From NCBI GenBank assembly GCA_029261155.1, contig JAJDBW010000014.1:1-51504 (forward strand): a stretch of DNA of 51,504 nucleotides, given 5' to 3'. Shown piece after piece: positions 43,211 to 51,504 of the stretch. Both the position numbers and the translations under genes were made by a program. Origin of the DNA: Nitrospirota bacterium. GTDB taxonomy: Bacteria; Nitrospirota; Nitrospiria; SBBL01; JAADHI01. Below the pieces are notes generated by a model that did no database searches, had not been told where the DNA came from, and saw only the letters and a program-made list of their open reading frames with translations. Within the stretch, counting starts at the first letter, position 1, and every line of letters begins with the position of its first letter.

Positions 43211-44833
43211 ATGAAACTGAAGGGGAAAACCAGTCTTATCTCTTCGCTTTTCTTCATCCTTCTGCTCATAGGCTGTACAGAAACCCGAGACGAAGGAAAG
43301 CGCCTCCCCATCCCCTTTCCACCCGCTTTTATCTCCGGCAGTGCTCATTTTGAGAAAAAACAAGTCAACAGCACCGGACTAACCAACACCCTGATATTAA
43401 CGCCAATACGATCCGCCGACGTCGAAATTTTTAGGGACGCGGATGGAACAGTCATCGCAACGGGAGAGACCGATTCAAACGGACAATTTAACATTCCTCT
43501 CCCCGTCGTCGAAACCAGTTTCCTATTAAGAACCCGCGTCATTGCAAGGCAAGTTAATGAGACCATGAATGTTCGGGTCGTTGACGGCTTGAACGAAACA
43601 ATCTCTCCCAACGAAATCACAGGCGAGTTATATGCCCTTACCTCAGATGTGTTTACAGGACCCCAATCTGGCCTGGAACTCCTGGCCAAAGCTGAGGACA
43701 GCACGGGAAGGCGGGCGGGGGCCTTCAATATTTTCGATGGATTTATCCGGGCAAGCGATTTCATCAAAACAGTCGACCCCAATGCCCTCTTTCCCCCACT
43801 CGTATTTCGATTTAAAGTCGGAGAAAACAAGGGCACTAATTTTTCAAGCAATGCCGTCGAAAGCCCCGAGGGCATTGCAGATCGAATACGAATTGGCGAT
43901 ACACCCTCCGATACGAACGACTTCGATGACAGTGTTATTTTGCATGAGATCGGTCACTACATTCTTCGGAATTTTTCAAAATCCAGTTCACTGGGCGGAA
44001 CGCATTTTTTAGGGCAAAGGCTCGATCCGCGTCTGGCCTTTGGCGAAGGCTGGGCAACCTTTTTCGCCCAAGCAATCCTCGGTAGCCACCTATACATTGA
44101 CTCTAAAAACCCATCCACCTTCACTTTTTCCCTGGAAACTTTTAATCCCTCAACCATGGCCTCAAGCTATGAAAGTGAAAGTTCGGTCGGAAACGTCCTA
44201 TGGGACCTCCTGGATACCCCTGTCGACTCAAGTGATGGCGACACGCTCGCCATGGGTTTTAAGTCGATCTGGGAAAATGGCATGCTACCCTTAGGCTCAC
44301 CTCAGGTCCGTTTTGTTTATCTGCACAGCTTCTTGGATCGATTAAAGGAGGCCGGCGTATTGAATGCCACGGAGATTAATGTGAATTTCTGCGGCGCGGG
44401 TCGGGAAGACATTTGCGAACCACACTTTAACGATGCATTTAATCCCGCGTCGCCGGTTTCTTTCCCTCAGCGGGTCATCGGCGAGAATCAGATCATCGAC
44501 TGCCGTATAAGTGGGCAATGTACCGTTGATGCGGGTACAGATCAATTTACCCTTGCTGTGGCCAGCGATTATTATCGCCTGGACCTTCAGACGGAAGGCA
44601 CCCTCACTGTTGATTTGACCGTCGATTTTCCGCTCCTTGACGATCTTGACCTTTTTCTTTTCGAAGATAACCAAGGACGCGTCCTCGCCTTCTCGGCCGA
44701 TGCAACGGGGACCGAACAAATTGCCATCCCGCTTCCTGCGGGAAGCTATATGATTCAAGTGCTCGGCTTTTCCAGCACCTCAGGTGCCGGACCCTTAATC
44801 CCCTATCGACTGAGCACATCTTTTGCCCCCTAA
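43211..44833 (+). CDS. secreted lipoprotein with HEIGH metallopeptidase-type site
   Basis: A 540-residue lipoprotein with lipobox LLIGC (Cys22). After it comes a carboxypeptidase-regulatory-like beta domain (about 60-130, ADVEIFRDADGTVIATGET). A metal-binding centre follows: His245-Glu246-x2-His249 (HEIGHY), with Glu279 (GEGWATFFA) as probable third ligand 30 residues later, a gluzincin-like layout. The C-terminal 100 residues (QFTLAVASDYYRLDLQTEG ... LPAGSYMIQVLGF) form a PPC-like beta domain often found in secreted proteases. The start lacks a strong ribosome site. It is followed after nine bases by a secreted beta-domain protein. Confidence 0.8.
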   Translation: MKLKGKTSLISSLFFILLLIGCTETRDEGKRLPIPFPPAFISGSAHFEKKQVNSTGLTNTLILTPIRSADVEIFRDADGTVIATGETDSNGQFNIPLPVVETSFLLRTRVIARQVNETMNVRVVDGLNETISPNEITGELYALTSDVFTGPQSGLELLAKAEDSTGRRAGAFNIFDGFIRASDFIKTVDPNALFPPLVFRFKVGENKGTNFSSNAVESPEGIADRIRIGDTPSDTNDFDDSVILHEIGHYILRNFSKSSSLGGTHFLGQRLDPRLAFGEGWATFFAQAILGSHLYIDSKNPSTFTFSLETFNPSTMASSYESESSVGNVLWDLLDTPVDSSDGDTLAMGFKSIWENGMLPLGSPQVRFVYLHSFLDRLKEAGVLNATEINVNFCGAGREDICEPHFNDAFNPASPVSFPQRVIGENQIIDCRISGQCTVDAGTDQFTLAVASDYYRLDLQTEGTLTVDLTVDFPLLDDLDLFLFEDNQGRVLAFSADATGTEQIAIPLPAGSYMIQVLGFSSTSGAGPLIPYRLSTSFAP

Positions 44834-44842
44834 GGAGCTTGT

Positions 44843-45322
44843 ATGAAGATATGGCGCATTACCACAATACTGTTTTCGCTCTGCCTAATATGCACCCTCT
44901 CTCCAATCCGCGCGGCGGCCGCCCCAGCCGCGCCGCTTCGCGTCGAACTCTCTGCGAGGAGCCATCCAGAAGTGAGCCTCCCCTTCTCCTTGCGTTTTTC
45001 CGTTACGACCTTAATTGATGCCCCTCGGATGCGGGTAATGATTGTGATTCCGGAGGGGGTGACAATTGTCACCGGCGCGACAGAGCAGATCTTATCGATG
45101 AGCGCGGGGGAGACAAGAATCTTCGACTTAAAACTGATGTTTCAACAAGCTGGCGTTTTCCAATTCATCGCCGGGGCGAGCATCGAGGTTGATGCAGAAA
45201 CGCGCTTGAGTGCGAACACCGATTTATTGATCGAGATTGGAAGCGGACAAACCCCGAGCCGACAATTTCAGAAGTCGAAAAAAAGATTCAAAACAAAAGA
45301 AGGTGAAGCGGTTATGGAATAG
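44843..45322 (+). CDS. small secreted beta-sandwich protein, function unknown
   Basis: A 159-residue exported protein with signal peptide (about 1-25, SPIRAAAA-PAA) and one Ig-like/CARDB-like domain: LRVELSARSHPEVSLPFSLRFSV, MRVMIVIPEGVTIVTGATEQ and ETRIFDLKLMFQQAGVFQFIA. A Lys/Gln-rich tail follows. AAGGAG precedes the ATG. It begins nine bases after the lipoprotein metallopeptidase gene and is probably its partner or substrate-side accessory. No family name is claimed. Confidence 0.7.
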   Translation: MKIWRITTILFSLCLICTLSPIRAAAAPAAPLRVELSARSHPEVSLPFSLRFSVTTLIDAPRMRVMIVIPEGVTIVTGATEQILSMSAGETRIFDLKLMFQQAGVFQFIAGASIEVDAETRLSANTDLLIEIGSGQTPSRQFQKSKKRFKTKEGEAVME

Positions 45323-45425
45323 ACCCTTGATCTGAGCTATGCGTGGAGGATCGGCGACGCTTTCATAGGAAGAGGCTTCAGGGAATTACGAATTAAGACA
45401 CAACTTCAAGATCTCTACTTCGCGA

Positions 45426-46211
45426 TCAGAGGATGAAGGCCAAACCGGCTGAAAGACTGGTTTGATTCACAAAGCGACCTTCTATACGAAGAGAGAACTT
45501 CCGATTTAAGAGGAAAGAAAAACCGCCATAGAGGCTCAGGAGTCCGTCTTCTTCCAAGTTCGCCGTACCGATCACGGTCACGCCCAAATTCGTGTAGCGA
45601 TCTAAAAAATCCTCATCCCCGCGAAGAAAAGAAACGGCAAAGCCTCCGAATGGCTTGAATCGAAACCCCTTCTTCAAGGTGAAGGATCGATGGAGTTCCA
45701 AGCCGATACCGGCCTCCCAATAGCTTTCTTCTTGCTCACTCTCGATATTGCCGAGACTCGGATCGAGGGTGCTTGCTTTATATTCGATCTTCGGCACATA
45801 GGTCCCAAAGCCGACGATCGATGCATCAAAGCTTCTGCCTTTATAAGCCAAGAGTCGAATTCCGCCACCAAAAATGGGGACGACACCTTCGGAGCCTTCC
45901 GGCTTGCTCATCCCCGCATCAAGATAAACATCTATTTTACGGCCCGTGGGAAAATGAAGCCTCGCTGAGACCCTTTCTTCTTCCTGTAAAGCCGATCGAT
46001 TCGGGAGAACAAAGGGCACGGTGGCGGCAGGGCCGGTGGCACTGAATCGGCCACCGGAAAGCTCAACATCTCGATTATATCGTTCATAAATAAGTTCAAT
46101 ACGCACATGCCCAATGGCGCGTGATGACGGCGTATCGGCAGCCTCGGCATTAATGCCATTGCGGAGAAAAAGGCTCACAAAAATAATAAACCCAAACAAA
46201 ATTCGCGTCAT
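45426..46211 (-). CDS. outer-membrane beta-barrel protein, unknown function
   Basis: A 261-residue exported protein: signal peptide (1-24, ending AEA-AD), then repeated amphipathic strands (HVRIELIYERYNRDVEL, KIDVYLDAGMSKP, YWEAGIGLELHRSF, GFRFKPFGGFAVSFLRGDEDF, LLSLYGGFSFLLN). It ends LSAGLAFIL. The strand count near eight to ten suits a small OmpA/OmpW-size barrel. It converges on the secreted-protein pair at 43-45 kb. No specific family recognised. Confidence 0.75.
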   Translation of the reverse strand: MTRILFGFIIFVSLFLRNGINAEAADTPSSRAIGHVRIELIYERYNRDVELSGGRFSATGPAATVPFVLPNRSALQEEERVSARLHFPTGRKIDVYLDAGMSKPEGSEGVVPIFGGGIRLLAYKGRSFDASIVGFGTYVPKIEYKASTLDPSLGNIESEQEESYWEAGIGLELHRSFTLKKGFRFKPFGGFAVSFLRGDEDFLDRYTNLGVTVIGTANLEEDGLLSLYGGFSFLLNRKFSLRIEGRFVNQTSLSAGLAFIL

Positions 46212-46326
46212 ATTCAGAAGGCCAAAGTGGAGCAGACAACGATTAAAAGATAATCGCTATTAAATCTTCGTCGATCGAACCCATTCATAAAAAAATCGAC
46301 CTCAAAAAATAAGACGTACGAACAGA

Positions 46327-46965
46327 TTATTGAAGGGGTGAAAAAAGAATACTTCCCGCAAGACCCTCAATAATGAATTGCACTGCGAGTGCCGTAAGTA
46401 AGATGCCAAAAATACGAGAGATGACATGACGGCCCGTGACACCCAAACTTTTTTGAAGATAACTCGCACTCAAGAGGGCGCCAAGGGTGATCAGCAGGAC
46501 GGCAAACATCGATGAGATCACCGCTATTTTAAGGGCCGCATCCCCTCCCGTATTTGCCATTAAAAGGATCGAAGCGCCGATTGCACCCGGCCCTGCGATA
46601 AAAGGTGTGGCGAGAGGAAAGACGCTGATGTCCGTTTTCATTATGGCCTCTTCAGATTCCGCTGCTCTGGCCGACATTTTTTCGGGTAAAATATCGAACA
46701 CGCGATCGATACCAATAATCATCAATAAAATACCACCGGCAATTTTTAAGGCTTGTAAAGAGATGCCCAGCAGCCCCAACAGGGCCTCTCCAAATAATGC
46801 GAAGACCAAGAGGATCGCTGCCGAAACAGCGGTGCCGCGAATGGCCATCGAACGACGTTGCCCAGGTGTGTTTTCTGAGGTGATCGCAGCAAACATGGCC
46901 GAAACGCCAATGGGTCCGATCGTCGCGAAAAATGTGGTAAAGGAAATGGCCGCAATCTGTAGCAT
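46327..46965 (-). CDS. MarC-family integral membrane protein
   Basis: A 212-residue six-helix inner-membrane protein with the MarC/NAAT pattern: TTFFATIGPIGVSAMFAAIT (helix 1), LLGISLQALKIAGGILLMIIGID (helices 2-3) and PLATPFIAGPGAIGASILL. It ends with RIFGILLTALAVQFIIEGL. MarC proteins were once linked to antibiotic resistance, but their function is unknown. The ribosome site is weak. It lies 115 bases upstream of the outer-membrane barrel gene on the same strand. Confidence 0.9.
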   Translation of the reverse strand: MLQIAAISFTTFFATIGPIGVSAMFAAITSENTPGQRRSMAIRGTAVSAAILLVFALFGEALLGLLGISLQALKIAGGILLMIIGIDRVFDILPEKMSARAAESEEAIMKTDISVFPLATPFIAGPGAIGASILLMANTGGDAALKIAVISSMFAVLLITLGALLSASYLQKSLGVTGRHVISRIFGILLTALAVQFIIEGLAGSILFSPLQ

Positions 46966-47025
46966 GTACTCGCACTCGATTTAAATTAGGACGCTTGGGT
47001 ATTCAAGCAGACGCGTATGGATCGC

Positions 47026-48198
47026 TCATTTTTGAGACCGAGGATAAAAAAGGGCCATACTATTTGTAAAACCGTGGAGGAAGGCCTTACTGCCGATGGG
47101 ACCGATCTCGCCCGCACAAAAAAAGCCAGCCGCAGGGAGAGGGCCAAGGTGATCTTGAAGGGTTTCGATGTCATGATGTTTACACGAAAAAAGGTTCTCT
47201 CCCCGACCGTTGCAGGTAAAAACCAGTGCGCCCTCGGGTTTGCGTCCCTCCATGCGCTGCTGTTGCAAGATTAGAAGTTCATTGAGGTCTTCAACGGCCG
47301 TTTCTGCGTCGCGCACATGAAATTGAATGCTCTGCCCCGCTTCAATGACATCGCCGATCATTCCTGCGCCCGTGTCTTGATCCAAGCGCATCAAGCTGCG
47401 TATTAAAAAATCACCCCGTTTGTAGCCTTTTTTTTGCTCGTCAATGGTCACGCCGATGAGTAAGGCTTGTTGAATTAAGCCCTGATCACGCGGAGAAGCA
47501 TTTTTGATAACTTCTTGGATCACTTCGATAAAAGGGCGGCCGGAGAGCTCATGAATAATATTTTCCTCCGCATGGGTCACAACAAAGACATCACCAATGG
47601 GGCGGCAACCTTGTGACACCACCGTATCGACGGTAATATCACCGGTTAGGGCAAGGCCCACGACACCTTCATCGTAAAACGTATCATCTAAAAAAAGGGA
47701 GTTTCCATGCGGCTGATTCGCACCGCTGGCGATACCGCCGATCATCGGGCAATTGGGATACGCAGCGTTAATACCATTCATCATAAAATTGATGTCCAAT
47801 ATAAATGGATCGGGCAAAAGCAGAAAAACGGGTTTTTCGTTTGGAAAGAAGTCGAAGAAAGCATGCCAATCGGAGGGCTCCTTTAATTCCGTCAAGCGAG
47901 ATTGATCGAGGTAGAATGGACTGATTGTGACACCGGGAAGTTTTGCGAGCAGCAAAGAAGCCGCCGGACGATTTTCAACCTCGACCTCGCCGCCGATAAT
48001 GCCCGCGCAGGTCCCGACCAGCAGATGCGATATGTCCACCTGCGCGCGAATTCCTTCTATCACTTCTTCCACCGATTCGTGAGACATCATAGAAAGAAAA
48101 AGAACCCCCAGGTCGTAGGTCCCCGCCGGGCCTTTCCCTAAAGCCGCGATTATGGCTTCGGGGTCAGAGGACTCTGTAAATCGATTTTCGAACTCCAT
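47026..48198 (-). CDS. stand-alone FIST-domain sensor protein
   Basis: The start at 48198 (MEFENRFTESSD) follows CGAGGTG and gives 390 residues; a start at 48270 is unsupported. Residues about 25-210 match FIST_N (GVLFLSMMSHESVEEVIEGI, LVGTCAGIIGGEVE, MIGGIASGANQPHG). Residues about 220-375 match FIST_C (GRPFIEVIQEVI, FLIRSLMRLDQDTG, GALVFTCNGRG). The end GFFCAGEIGPIGSKAFLHGF is the typical family closing motif. FIST domains are proposed small-ligand (possibly amino-acid) sensors, often joined to kinases or chemoreceptors. Here no output domain is attached. Confidence 0.93.
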   Translation of the reverse strand: MEFENRFTESSDPEAIIAALGKGPAGTYDLGVLFLSMMSHESVEEVIEGIRAQVDISHLLVGTCAGIIGGEVEVENRPAASLLLAKLPGVTISPFYLDQSRLTELKEPSDWHAFFDFFPNEKPVFLLLPDPFILDINFMMNGINAAYPNCPMIGGIASGANQPHGNSLFLDDTFYDEGVVGLALTGDITVDTVVSQGCRPIGDVFVVTHAEENIIHELSGRPFIEVIQEVIKNASPRDQGLIQQALLIGVTIDEQKKGYKRGDFLIRSLMRLDQDTGAGMIGDVIEAGQSIQFHVRDAETAVEDLNELLILQQQRMEGRKPEGALVFTCNGRGENLFSCKHHDIETLQDHLGPLPAAGFFCAGEIGPIGSKAFLHGFTNSMALFYPRSQK

Positions 48199-48499
48199 GT
48201 TTTCACCTCGATCCGCGGTTCTGTTCCATCTTAAAATAAGATCAAACTCGGACTGGAATAACCCCGCCAAGTTTAAAAAATATCGGCGAGGGACAAGGGG
48301 ACTAGAGCAAGCGCCCTTGTTTATATGAGGAGATTAAAACGCATTATAGTAACCTACTGCTTATGAAGCGTCAAATAATATTCCCTAAATACGCTGGGAA
48401 TCATTCAGATGATGACCCGAATGGGTTCGGGAAACTTGAATATTAGAACGATAAGTTCTTCTTGCAGAAGAGCGCGATCATAAGATATTCTCATGCGCC
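48199..48499. other. divergent intergenic region between FIST and C39-like genes
   Basis: Three hundred bases with no supported gene. The promoters of both divergent genes should lie here. The C39-like start has no clear Shine-Dalgarno. I see no strong hexamer pair and no long repeat. Confidence 0.5.
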
Positions 48500-49225
48500 A
48501 TGGCAAAACGGTCAAACAAGCAGCTTAAGCTCGCGGTGCAAGCCCAGCCTGACGATTCCACCTGCGGCCCCACCTGCTTGCACGCCGTGTACCGCTACCA
48601 CGGTGACCCGGTTTCGCTGGAACAGGTTATCGCTGAAGTCACGCCCCTGGAAGGCGGCGGCACCCTGGCCGTGTGGCTCGCCTGCCACGCCCTGCGCCGA
48701 GGCTTCGACGCCCAGATTCACACCTACAATCTTCAACTTTTCGACCCCACCTGGTTCGGCGAGGGTGTCGATCTCCGCGAACGCTTAATCGCACAGGCCA
48801 AGCAAAAACCCAATGGAAAACTGGCCCTGGCCACGGAGGCCTATTTAGAATTTTTAGACCTGGGCGGGGTTTTGGATTTTAAAGAACTGACCTCCGGACT
48901 CATCCGAGGACGCCTCAACTGCGACCTCCCTATTCTCACGGGCTTAAGCGCCACATATCTTTACGGCTGCGCCCGCGAATTCGAGGACGAATACGACGAT
49001 ATCCGAGGCAAGCCGACGGGGCATTTTGTTGTGCTCAGCGGCTACGACCGGATGAGGCGCTTGATCATGGTCGCCGATCCCTTGCAGGACAATCCCCGCT
49101 TTGGCTCGCATTATTACAGTGTGGGTATGGACCGGCTGATCGGCGCCATTCTCCTGGGCATCGTGACCTTCGATGCCAACCTCTTGGTTATTACGCCGAA
49201 GAAACGAAAACAGAACTCCAAATGA
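48500..49225 (+). CDS. C39-like papain-fold peptidase
   Basis: A 241-residue cytoplasmic protein, no signal or membrane segment, with a papain-like triad. Cys22 lies in DDSTCGPTCLHAVYRYHG, His175 in PTGHFVVLSGYD, and Asp193 in VADPLQD. This is the C39 (bacteriocin-leader peptidase) arrangement, but free of the ABC transporter that normally carries it. Its stop overlaps the start of an RLAN/ATP-grasp ligase by four bases, so the two proteins probably act together. A role in trimming or transferring peptides for the ligase is inference. Confidence 0.88.
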   Translation: MAKRSNKQLKLAVQAQPDDSTCGPTCLHAVYRYHGDPVSLEQVIAEVTPLEGGGTLAVWLACHALRRGFDAQIHTYNLQLFDPTWFGEGVDLRERLIAQAKQKPNGKLALATEAYLEFLDLGGVLDFKELTSGLIRGRLNCDLPILTGLSATYLYGCAREFEDEYDDIRGKPTGHFVVLSGYDRMRRLIMVADPLQDNPRFGSHYYSVGMDRLIGAILLGIVTFDANLLVITPKKRKQNSK

Positions 49226-50691
49226 AGATCTTAATCGTCGTGGAAAATCCCAAGCTTTGGCCCCTCGACATCCCCGGCACGGAAGTCGTCCAGGCCAAAG
49301 ATTATTTGACGGACCGGCGCTTCGTCACCCTCCGTCGTGCCAAGGTCTTTAATCTCTGCCGGACCTACGGCTACCAAACCGTGGGCTATTATGTTTCGCT
49401 GCTCGCTGCCGCGCGCGGTCACAAGCCCTTGCCCGATGTCACGACGATTCAAGACCTGCGGCTATCGCCCCTGGTCCGCATCGTCTCCGAGGAACTCGAA
49501 GACCAGATTCAAAAGGTGCTCGCGCCCATCAAATCGGCGCGCTTCACCCTGAGCATCTACTTCGGGCGGAATCTGGCCAAGCGCTACGACCGCCTCTGCC
49601 AGTTGCTCTTTAATCATTTTTCCGATCCCTTGTTGCGCGCCGAATTTATCTTTAAAAACGCGACATGGCAAATGAGCAATTTAAGACACATCGCCGTGGG
49701 CGAGGTGCCCGAAACGCATCGCGACTTCCTCGTCGCCCAGGCCCAGCGTTATTTCGCGCGCCCGGCCCGTTCCGATCCCAAGCGGCCCCGCTACGACTTG
49801 GCCATTCTCTACGATTCGGAAGAGGTCGATTCACCCTCGGACGAACGCGCCATCAAACGCTTTATCAAGGCCGGAAAGCCCTTCAACATGAGCGTTTCGA
49901 TTATTGGAAAGGAGGACTTCGGCCGCATCGCCGAATTCGACGCCCTCTTCATCCGCCAAACGACCTATGTGAATCACCACACCTATCGCTTCGCCAGCCG
50001 GGCCCAGGCGGAAGGCCTGGTCGTCATCGACGATCCGGAATCCATCGTGCGCTGCACGAACAAGGTCTATCAGGCCGAACTCTTCGACCGAAACAATATT
50101 CCCTGCCCTCGCACCCTCGTCGTGCACCCCGACAACGCGCACATCGTCGGAGAAACCCTTGGCTTCCCTTGCGTGCTCAAACGGCCCGACAGCTCTTTTT
50201 CGGCAGGCGTGGTCAAGGCCAAGGACCCGGAGGAATTGAAGGCGCACCTGACGGCCTTCTTCGATAAATCGGAGCTGGTGGTCGCCCAGGCTTTTCAGCC
50301 CTCGGATTTCGATTGGCGCGTCGGCGTCTTGGGCGGCAGGGCCCTTTATCTCTGTAAATATTACATGGCGGCTGGGCACTGGCAGATACAAAAGGCCTAT
50401 GGCTCAAGCGTCCGGCGCTACGGCAAGGTTGAAACCCTCGCCATCCAGGACGGCCCGGAGGGCGTCGTCGCCCTGGGGGTCCGCGCCTCGAATCTTATTG
50501 GCCAGGGCCTCTACGGGGTCGATATTAAAGAAATCAACGGAAAATATTTTGTGATGGAAATCAACGACAACCCCAGCATCGAGGCGGGCTGCGAGGATGC
50601 CGTGCTCAAGGACGCCCTGTATGACGAGCTTATGGGCTATTTCTACGAACGCCTCAATCAACACGAAAGCCCAATGGAGGCGGGACACTAA
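49222..50691 (+). CDS. RLAN-domain RimK-type ATP-grasp ligase
   Basis: A 489-residue enzyme. The N-terminal RLAN domain (about 1-180: TRRAKVFNLCRTYGYQTVGYY-type segment, LSIYFGRNLAKRYDRL) is fused to a RimK-like ATP-grasp (about 285-475). ATP and metal contacts include FPCVLKRPDSSFSAGVVK, FDWRVGVLGGRALYLCKYY and the metal-binding DIKEINGKYFVMEINDNPSIEAG. RimK-type ligases form amide bonds with amino acids such as glutamate. The substrate here is unknown. ATG at 49222 overlaps the C39-like gene by four bases. An IS481-type element begins within a few bases of its stop codon. Confidence 0.9.
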   Translation: MKILIVVENPKLWPLDIPGTEVVQAKDYLTDRRFVTLRRAKVFNLCRTYGYQTVGYYVSLLAAARGHKPLPDVTTIQDLRLSPLVRIVSEELEDQIQKVLAPIKSARFTLSIYFGRNLAKRYDRLCQLLFNHFSDPLLRAEFIFKNATWQMSNLRHIAVGEVPETHRDFLVAQAQRYFARPARSDPKRPRYDLAILYDSEEVDSPSDERAIKRFIKAGKPFNMSVSIIGKEDFGRIAEFDALFIRQTTYVNHHTYRFASRAQAEGLVVIDDPESIVRCTNKVYQAELFDRNNIPCPRTLVVHPDNAHIVGETLGFPCVLKRPDSSFSAGVVKAKDPEELKAHLTAFFDKSELVVAQAFQPSDFDWRVGVLGGRALYLCKYYMAAGHWQIQKAYGSSVRRYGKVETLAIQDGPEGVVALGVRASNLIGQGLYGVDIKEINGKYFVMEINDNPSIEAGCEDAVLKDALYDELMGYFYERLNQHESPMEAGH

Positions 50692-50693
50692 GC

Positions 50694-51504
50694 TGTAAGA
50701 AATATGCGCGAAGTTTACAGAATTTCGTGTAATTTAACGAAGAGGAGGTTCTGTAGACATGGTGATGCACAAGCGGATCAGGTTAACGCCCCTAGATCGA
50801 CAGGAGATCTGGCGTTTGTGGAAAACAGGGCACTGGAAGGCCGCCGTGCTTTCCAATCATTTTAGGGTATCGAGACCAACGATTTACAAGGTTCTGGCGC
50901 GGGCCAGGAAACAAGAATTTTCTCCGCGCCGGAGTGTCAACAAACGCTTCAAGACCATGCAGTTCGGACTGAAGCGTTTAGCCAAGCTTGAAAAAACGCT
51001 TGAGGAGAAACGAAAACAGGAAGCCCGGCGATACAACAAGTCTTACTCTGGCGAGATGCTTCACTTTGATACGAAGCGCCTGCCCCTCCTTAAAGGAGAA
51101 GAGGCCACCCGGCCAAGAGAACATCTGTTTGTAGGCATTGATGATTTTTCTCGTGAGCTTTATGCGGGCATTTATCCGGATAAGACACAGTATAGTGCTG
51201 CTGCCTTTCTCCAGCAGGTACTCGAAGAATGCCCCTATACCCTGGAATACAGCTATTCGGACAACGGCAAGGAATACAAGAGGACGGCTGACCACGCCTT
51301 TGTGAGTTTATGCCGGGAAGCCGGGATGGGACAGAAGTTCACGCGCTGTAGTCGCCCACAAACGAATGGCAAAGCGGAACGGGTCATTCGGACCTTGATG
51401 GAGATGTGGCATAAAAGAGAACAATTTACGGATAGAAAGCAAAGACAGATCAGCCTGTTGCGTTTCATTAACTTTTATAATACCGTCAAACCCCATAAGG
51501 GCAT
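50694..51504 (+). mobile_element. IS481-type insertion sequence, cut by the window edge
   Basis: An IS481/IS3-like integrase gene begins at 50759. The sequence TGT at 50694, two bases after the ligase stop codon, would suit the usual TGT tip of IS481 elements. The right end lies outside the window, so the terminal repeat cannot be compared. Confidence 0.6.
50759..51504 (+). CDS. IS481-type DDE transposase (partial, 3' end outside window)
   Basis: An ATG at 50759, preceded by GAGGAGG, opens a frame of 248 codons without a stop to the window end. It has an N-terminal helix-turn-helix (LTPLDRQEIWRLWKTGHW, SNHFRVSRPTIYKVLARA). An integrase catalytic core follows with Asp104 (HFDTK), Asp168 (YSDNGKEY) and Glu207 (NGKAERVIRTL). 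The D-D spacing and HTH order suit IS481. No frameshift is visible in the part present. Confidence 0.9.
   Translation, partial: MVMHKRIRLTPLDRQEIWRLWKTGHWKAAVLSNHFRVSRPTIYKVLARARKQEFSPRRSVNKRFKTMQFGLKRLAKLEKTLEEKRKQEARRYNKSYSGEMLHFDTKRLPLLKGEEATRPREHLFVGIDDFSRELYAGIYPDKTQYSAAAFLQQVLEECPYTLEYSYSDNGKEYKRTADHAFVSLCREAGMGQKFTRCSRPQTNGKAERVIRTLMEMWHKREQFTDRKQRQISLLRFINFYNTVKPHKG

Noticed and set aside
49665-50267. 200-codon plus-strand frame inside the ATP-grasp gene
   Set aside because: Low-complexity Arg/Pro/Gly composition typical of an out-of-frame reading of a GC-rich gene.
1-51504. CRISPR array or phage region
   Set aside because: No regularly spaced repeats and no phage structural or integrase genes were seen. 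The only mobile genes are the two transposases.

Overview
The window is about 51.5 kb of chromosome from a free-living Gram-negative bacterium. Outer-membrane barrel proteins, lipoproteins with lipoboxes, a MarC-type inner-membrane protein and M50/M16 envelope proteases show a double membrane. Multi-PAS kinases, diguanylate cyclases and a chemoreceptor suggest an environmental, sensing-rich lifestyle. The gene mix (CysO-like sulfur carrier beside threonine synthase, a NIL-domain protein, an NfnAB-like fusion, CheC) would fit Nitrospirota or a deltaproteobacterial-type lineage. No 16S rRNA or phylogenetic marker set is present, so the lineage is not established.

Layout, left to right. 1-0.5 kb: the 5' tip of a leftward gene, an AT-rich gap and a CAT-anticodon tRNA. 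0.7-2.7 kb: ndk and a FAD-type oxidoreductase. 2.7-6.5 kb: a leftward envelope operon (lipoprotein, TraF_2-like outer-membrane protein, TM2-like protein, 60-aa LSm-like protein, M50 protease). 7.1-13.1 kb: c-di-GMP and phosphorelay signalling (GAF/PAS-GGDEF-EAL; then receiver, CheC and PAS-GGDEF with overlapping genes). 13.2-19.1 kb: an M16 protease pair (one catalytic, one degenerate) and tex. 19.2-21.3 kb: an AT-rich gene apparently cut by an IS256-family element. 21.3-24.7 kb: porin, solute-binding protein and chemoreceptor. 25-28.7 kb: a 1239-aa NfnAB-like flavo-iron-sulfur protein. 28.7-35.4 kb: small CBS, HugZ-like and hypothetical genes, a seven-PAS hybrid kinase and a lipoprotein hydrolase. 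35.4-40.2 kb: a leftward sulfur-transfer operon. 40.3-48.3 kb: DUF1499/DsbA, thyA-folA, secreted proteins, MarC and a FIST protein. 48.5-51.5 kb: a C39-like peptidase overlapping an RLAN/ATP-grasp ligase, then an IS481-type element running off the edge.

The most notable system is the sulfur operon (40.13 to 35.45 kb). A ThiS-like carrier domain is fused to the N-terminus of a CysK-type cysteine synthase, followed by a MoeB/ThiF E1-like enzyme, threonine synthase, a CysO-like carrier ending in Gly-Gly, a NIL protein and a second MoeB/ThiF enzyme. This resembles mycobacterial CysO-CysM thiocarboxylate chemistry. It differs in having two carriers, two activators and a ThrC homologue, with no JAMM peptidase gene in view. 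A second candidate is the C39-like peptidase plus RLAN/ATP-grasp pair, which looks like a peptide-processing and ligating module.
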